Shown: piece after piece, positions 58,901-64,000 of the stretch | How the letters are laid out: every line of letters starts with the position of its first letter | Position numbering within the stretch: position 1 is the first letter of the stretch | Source of the DNA: Yamagishiella unicocca | Lineage: Eukaryota; Chlorophyta; Chlorophyceae; Chlamydomonadales; Volvocaceae | Direction: 5' to 3' | Assembly: GCA_003116995.1 (NCBI GenBank) | Contig: BDSL01000131.1 | Coordinates: forward strand, 62,001 to 126,000 | DNA length: 64,000 bases | Position numbers and translations under genes: made by a program | Notes under the pieces: model-generated | Seen by the model: the letters and a program-made list of their open reading frames with translations, nothing else | The model's database searches: none | Told to the model about the DNA's origin: nothing

Positions 58901-60412
58901 TCAGAGCGTTCGCCAGGCCGGTCAACTGCGCACTGAGAGGCAGGCTGAGGAGGTCACTGACTCCCGGAACGGCTGACGCTGCGCTCATGGCCCGTTGGAG
59001 TTCGTCGGCGTTGATGACAGGGGCCGAGCCAGTGGCTGCAGCCGGGAAGAGCAGAGTTGCCGCGACGCTGCGGGGGCTCAGCAACAGAACACTACTGCCA
59101 TCCAGGGCCCGTGTAGAAGCGTGCTGCAACAGCACGAACCGTCGCTTACGCGGCGTGACGCGGCGAGCCAGTCGCGGGCGCGGCGGCCGCTCCGCCGGTG
59201 GCTGCAGCAGCGGGCTGCCCAGGTGCACCAACAGTTCCACCAGGCCGCTTGGTGGGATGACGAGCGCAATCGACATAGCCACCGCCAACCAAAACGAAGG
59301 GCGTGACCGGCGGCTCTCGGGTGGCTGGTCCTGCCCGTCAAAGTCGCCATCACCACCACCGCCACCACCACCACCACCACCGCTGCCGCCGTTGCCGATA
59401 CCGCCAGCGCCGGAGCCGTCGAGGTAAGGCCGTACGGCAGAACCCAGGGTGGAGCTGCCACCGTGGTCAGAGAGCCCGGGGAGTGGAGGTGGAGGCCGAT
59501 ATCGCGGCGCCGGAAGAGCACCATGTGCCTCATCCTGCACGTCGACCGCGTTGTTGGTGTTGGTGCTTGATGTCGAGGTGGTCGCGTTCGGGGTATGAGG
59601 CGGAGGCAGACCAAGAAGATCCACTAGCTCGTCAGCACTTGGTACGACCACACTGGCTCCAATCTGGTTCACGAAGTGTCGCGGCGCGGAGAGCTCCTCC
59701 AGGGCCCTGGCCAGCATTGGCCCGGATGAGGAGCCCGACGGCTCCTGTGGCGCCTGCGAGCATACGTGTACAATCCGAGAGCGGAGCAGCAGTCTTTATT
59801 TCAGTTGTGTCCTAGTTTGATGGCTGGCAAATCTCCAGTGGGCACCGTTCATATTGGTATCCGCGTCGATCTCCTCGTATCGCAAAAAGGAAATTACCCG
59901 TGTTTGCGAATAGTGGGGACAGCGGCGGGCTGTCAAAATGCTCAAGGGCGAATACCTTCCCCACCTGGCCGCTAGTTGCCTGCACGTGTGAAAGCACCTC
60001 CAGCATCGCCCACAGCGTTGTTGTTCCTTTACTGAGCATCGCCAAGCACAGATACCCAACGGCATAGTCCTTTTGGATCACGGCGTGCAGATACCGTGAA
60101 AACGCTCCACCTGGGGCTGTGGATCCTGCAATAGGGGGTTACCAAGTCGGTGATCATCCATTTGGGTTGTTGTTATGGTTTGTATGGTTGTTGTTATGGT
60201 TTGTGACGTACCGGGGGTGTGTTTATTTGTTGCCCCCAGTAACACGGTCTTCCCTCCGCCGACAGATTTTCTGGGTTCCTGTGGCCATAATTGTTGCAAG
60301 TTGTAAGGGGGGTTATTGTCCCTCATGGGGACCGGGCGAAGGTAGGTGCTTTTTTTTACGACGGCTGCGCAAGGCACCCCTCTGCAGGTGTACCTGTGAG
60401 TCGCTCCTCCAT
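46931..60412 (-). CDS. Giant coiled-coil protein with N-terminal membrane segment
   Basis: Proposed exons (minus): 60412-60394, 60125-59965, 59753-58818, 58518-58345, 57971-57720, 57445-52409, 52056-51718, 51488-51318, 50951-50781, 50043-49921, 49628-47880, 47692-47439, 47186-46931 (about 3213 aa). A hydrophobic stretch (FWLAVAMSIALVIPP, about 213-230) is followed by RKRR and then near-continuous coiled coil from about 370 to 2250. The 5-kb exon 6 encodes five tandem modules of 180-190 aa. The C-terminal third is Ala/Gln/Ser-rich and ends in a basic segment (KRKKGGFLGKIKRAMG). No motor, kinase or nucleotide-binding motif is seen. Splice phases match throughout. Weak points: the tiny first exon, and the donor of exon 11, since reading through it gives a stop at 47805. 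I do not recognise the family; a membrane-tethered scaffold or golgin-like role is a guess. Confidence 0.7.
47723..47746. repeat. Short telomere-like repeat in an intron
   Basis: aagggttttagggtttcagg followed by gtttt, close to the plant/green-algal telomere repeats TTTAGGG and TTTTAGGG. On the coding strand it reads as an AAACCCTAAAACCC telo-box. It lies in the proposed intron before exon 12 of the coiled-coil gene. Confidence 0.6.
51531..51608. repeat. 40-bp tandem duplication in an intron
   Basis: Two perfect copies of gttgggctcacaaaggccag plus aatggggggtcaggcgagca (only the last bases differ), in the intron between exons 7 and 8 of the coiled-coil gene. Confidence 0.9.
52069..52130. repeat. 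30-bp tandem duplication next to an acceptor
   Basis: Two copies of ggacgagtggtcgaggtgcg plus cggttcggac, just upstream (on the coding strand) of the acceptor of exon 7 of the coiled-coil gene. Confidence 0.9.
53250..55950 (-). repeat. Five tandem coding modules of about 540-570 bp
   Basis: The coiled-coil exon repeats a module with landmarks L-x-L-Q-x-K-x-x-(L/M)-x-E (start), then AELQxRCxEG, then SEASRxxL, then LQARLxxAE, then LxLLQQ and DxERLxLxxxLA. Module starts fall near 55886, 55346, 54772, 54232 and 53662, so units are 180 or 190 residues. The alternation suggests a roughly 30-base indel between module types. Confidence 0.85.
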
Positions 60413-63400
60413 GGCGCCACGGCCCGGATGATGCGCGCATTGCGTGAGCGTGACAGAAGTACTGTGCGGTAGTGAAAAGCGCAGCTTGGATTGTAGCGAC
60501 AGCCCCTGCAATGCAAGTTGGGGAGGGAATATGTGTTTCAGGCCTTCGGAGCCACTGTGCGAACCTTTCACGGGGGTATGCCCATGACTTAACACTTACC
60601 CTGCCGTCAGCCCTATGCCTTCCATTGTTTGCTGCTAACGGTGGAACAGGTGCACTGCGAAAATGGTTCGTGGTGACGATGCTGCTTCGCAAGGGATGGG
60701 CGTTCCCGCCCCGATAGTGCCAATCACAGCCTTGGACAGCCCACCAAGCTGCAATATCCTTATAATGACGGTTGTACTACATAGCCAATGGGAGCCCACA
60801 GCTCCGAGCGTTTGGGTCGCGCCAGGGCGCCGCTGACTGAATGTCAAGCGCTAAACGCCAGTACGCGATGACACGAATACTGAACCTCAATATCTGTTGC
60901 GGCCTAAGAAGATGTGGTCGCAGAGGCAACGGCGTTCGCCTGTCTGCTTTTCTCAATGGATAAACTTGAATCGCTCACGAGCACAGAGACGGAAGACGGC
61001 CGAGCCTGGACCGCACCAGGCTAATACCTCTTATTCTACACTGAACAACATCATTTGCAGTTAACGATCGCCATTCTGCTTGCTGCGCAGTTGTGGGATC
61101 CAATTTCAATCCAATTTTCAAGCACGGCACTCGGGCACTCACACCCATCGCTGATAAGCCGTAACCAAATCACCGGTTGTGATTTATTATTTGAAAGCTG
61201 AATACATCACTGAATTGAAATTTGCAGTTGTTATTGGTTACATCGACTGGCGGACAGCGGCGCACCCTAACACGTAAATCCACATGCATCGCTGGGGTCC
61301 CACTCTCCCACATCGGGGCACCACCATGCATTTGTCTCAGTGTCCCAAGCTGTCCCCTGCTCAAGCGGTGCCTGTTTCGTGGCATAGGGTGGCGGGCGGT
61401 GGCTCTCGTGTCTCGTCGCAAAAAAAGAGGCCCGGACGACCGTCGTTCCTATGTCCTCTTTTGTAACGCGAGCGTACTCCCTGATCTGCCGTGATCAGCA
61501 AGGAGCCGTCGGTGCAGCCCTCCCAGGCGCAGCCCACTCAGTCGCACGCTTCCGACCCACCTCATCCGCAGCCTCGCTCTGCCCGTACCCGTACATTTAT
61601 TAAGAACTCATCGCTAACGTTCAAAACGCCGAAGCGAATGTTACTGAAACCGTCTATGACCTGTACGACGGTCTCGCTGCCCCCACATACGTCGTTCCGC
61701 ATACAGGTGCGCAGCAGGAATCAGCCGCTACACCGCCATCTCATCCCCTTGCGCAGCACCCACACCCGCAACCTGCAGCAGCTGTGGCAGCGGCAGCAGC
61801 TACAGTCGCTGCATCGATTGCGCTATAAGCACCAGCGAGCCACGGGGTTCAGCAACTGCGCTCTGTCCCAGAATGTCATACGCTGCCCGCAGCGGGATTT
61901 TTGAGTCGCGTGTCGTGTCGCACGTGCGGGTTATGCAAGACGCTCTTCGGACTTCCAATCCAGGCGTCGATCCCGAGTTTCGGTGCAATAAGTGACCTTC
62001 AAGACTGCTCCAAGATCCGCATCCCCAAGGCACGGCATCTCGGGGGTCATGCCACATTCTGCGTCGTAGGAAGGTACCTTGTACAGGTGGCATACATGCC
62101 AGAACGACTATGCCAGGACCATGCAAGGACGACTATGCGCGAAAATAACTAGCAAGGGGAGATGATGCGGATAAAGAGGGCACGGGCACCAGCGATCGGT
62201 GTAGGATTGTCAGTTACAAATTCCAATCAAGTTTTGAGGCCATCCATGGGTCACGAGTTATGTACTGCAAAGATAGGTGAAACGCACACCTATGCATTCA
62301 TTCGACGGCAATGAGGTCAAACAGGCAGTTACAGAAAAACACATCGACGGCGCCAACAATCAGGGTGCAAACGTACCATACTGTATCGTACTAACCGCGC
62401 CATATGTGTAAACGCGTTGCGCGAGCGGTAAGGCCAAAACCATACGAGGCATTGGCTGCAGCCGCTGCTCACATCACTACCGCGTTACTCGTTCCGACAT
62501 GGAGTGCTAGTGTGACCGACTACCTAGCTTCTTTTCTGTCCGTACAGCCAACAAATCCAAAAGATGCCCGCACACAACACACAACAACCGCCATGGTTAG
62601 ACGTAAATATGCTTGCGTCGCAGACTGTCATGGCTCCCCAAGCAAACACGAAGCGGCTCCTAAATTGTTGCCTGACAGAGGTCCGTGGCAATTCAAAGTA
62701 GTTACGGTGTCCTCACTCCGCGATCTAAACAACCTGGTAGACTGGAAAACAGGCAGCTCACATAAAATACTGCTGCTCGCCCCCTCCTCCATTCCTCATA
62801 CTGGGAGGAGGGTAAAATTCTCTCGGCTCGGCCCTGCCCTCCATTGCGTAGCCGTTGTGCCTGCGTCATCAGCATGTTCTTCCACGCACCACTCATATAA
62901 TTCCCTCAAAATTTGTGTGTCACCCTGATCGTGTCCAGGTAAACATCCGGCTCGGCCGGCTGAGTGGCCCTGCAGCCCCGTACAGCAACCTCAACGCAAC
63001 CACCAAACATACAACCAGCGCCGAGTCAGTTTCGAAACTGCTCTCGATGTGCACCCATCACATCAATACCCACACGCGATCATATCCCTGGTCTGTGCGG
63101 CCCGGGCCTCCGCTACATTTTTCCGGCTGAGCGCCAGTTTTGCCTCCACAGCTGCCGCATCTCCCCGCACTTCCCGCCTCCCTACTGCCACTTCACGATG
63201 CCCGCCCAACACCCACCCATGCACACGGGCGGGCAGGCAGGCAGGCGGGCAGGCACACATACCGCCCAACACAGCAACAGTAACTTATTTTTCCTGCATT
63301 GTCGACGACCCCGAATGACGGACTTTGATGCTGCCGTGGGAGCAGGGAAGCAGCGGCGCGTGTGGCAATATGTGTGTCCGCGTAAACAAAAACTTTACGC

Positions 63401-63573
63401 ACCGTGCTGCATGCCTCGTTCACAGCTGCACTGTCCGACATTGCACGACATTGCGCGACATGGTGCTTCTTCCCTCCCAACACCACCACCAGCACCTCCC
63501 CAGCACCACCACCAGCACCACTATGTCAACAAGGACCATCACCATCCAATGCATGTCTACACGCACAGTGTAT
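60413..63573. other. Intergenic region, possible decayed coding remnant, no intact gene seen
   Basis: Contains the promoter of the coiled-coil gene on the left. At 61606-62150 there are short protein-like stretches in shifting frames, described in the findings. Nothing else with protein or RNA-gene character is visible. Confidence 0.4.
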
Positions 63574-64000
63574 CTAGTCCCGGCTGTCCCTGCTCCCCAG
63601 CTTCCTGCTCAGCTTCTTATACAGCTTCACCATGGCGTTACCCCGAGAAGACACCGGCACCAGGTGCTCCCCGGTGCCGCTGCTGGCGCCGCCGCTGCTG
63701 CCGCCGCGGCTGCCGATGCCCCTGAAGTCCGAGCCCGCGAGGGCGGCAGCATGCGACCAGCGAGGAAGCGTGCCCCTGCCCTCCGACTCGGCCAGGTGGA
63801 GGTCCCCCGACATGCGCGTCATGCTGGCGGACCCGTGGGGTCGAGAGGGATACGCCTGGCCCGCAGCCGCGGGAAGCGCCACAGTGCGAGATCGCACCAG
63901 CGCGTGGGGGGCCGGGTAGGGCCCCGCGCTGCCCCGTGACAACACGCGTGTCTCGGAGCCGTTGCTGAGCCGCTCGCCGCCGCCGCCGCCACCACCGTTG
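63574..64000 (-). CDS. 3'-terminal exon of an unidentified gene (partial)
   Basis: The frame is open from the right edge of the window to a stop at 63574, about 142 residues. It is Gly/Ser/Arg-rich (a poly-Gly run at the edge, then SRTVALPAAAG and SGDLHLAESEGRG) and ends with a basic amphipathic tail (MVKLYKKLSRKLGSRDSRD). Long Gly/Ser stretches of this kind are common in disordered C-termini of volvocine proteins. No domain is visible, and the rest of the gene lies beyond 64000. The basic tail is reminiscent of the C-terminus of the neighbouring coiled-coil protein, which could mean membrane binding or a shared origin. Confidence 0.55.
   Translation of the reverse strand, partial: NGGGGGGGERLSNGSETRVLSRGSAGPYPAPHALVRSRTVALPAAAGQAYPSRPHGSASMTRMSGDLHLAESEGRGTLPRWSHAAALAGSDFRGIGSRGGSSGGASSGTGEHLVPVSSRGNAMVKLYKKLSRKLGSRDSRD

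Noticed and set aside
1..64000. tRNA, rRNA or organellar genes
   Set aside because: No cloverleaf-like or conserved rRNA segments were noticed on reading; a covariance-model scan could not be run.

Overview
The window is nuclear DNA of a volvocine green alga (Volvox, Pleodorina or Eudorina type). I infer this from intron-rich genes with GTGAG/GTGCG donors and CAG acceptors, proline-serine (SPPPP) rods typical of algal extracellular-matrix proteins, Ala/Gly/Gln-rich disordered tails, TGTAA-type polyadenylation words and dense minisatellites. No species can be named from the sequence alone. All gene models below were built by hand from reading frame, splice-site phase and protein sense; summed exon lengths are a multiple of three in every complete model.

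Layout. (1) 1485-5963 (+): secreted or membrane-anchored copper-radical (glyoxal/galactose-type) oxidase with a hydroxyproline-rich SPPPP rod, 7 exons, 782 aa. (2) 10091-10933 (-): single-exon protein with a chromo-like domain. (3) 11270-18331 (-): large transmembrane wall-type protein with an expanded 8-residue proline repeat, 6 exons, about 1774 aa. (4) 21081-22768 (-): secreted protein with two C-type-lectin-like domains, 4 exons, 269 aa, one GC-AG intron. (5) 26342-36381 (-): kinesin-7-type motor protein, 14 exons, 1344 aa. (6) 37671-43759 (+): Aurora-like Ser/Thr kinase, 10 exons, 564 aa, head-to-head with the kinesin. (7) 46931-60412 (-): about 3200-aa coiled-coil protein with one membrane segment near the N-terminus, five tandem coiled-coil modules and a polybasic C-terminus, about 13 exons. 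(8) 63574-64000 (-): last exon of a gene running off the right edge, also with a basic C-terminal tail.

The genes do not form a pathway or cluster. Genes 1, 3 and 4 fit the extracellular matrix or cell surface; genes 5 and 6 are cytoskeletal or cell-cycle/flagellar and share a 1.3-kb divergent promoter region; gene 7 looks like a structural scaffold tethered to a membrane.

Intergenic DNA holds two dispersed repeat families plus many tandem repeats. Family A has variable truncation at one end and a TAC-rich tail at the other, as in a non-LTR retrotransposon or SINE. Family B is found here only in introns, mostly close to splice sites; in kinesin intron 11 two inverted copies nearly fill the intron, which is reminiscent of an introner. 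Family B is the observation I would follow first.
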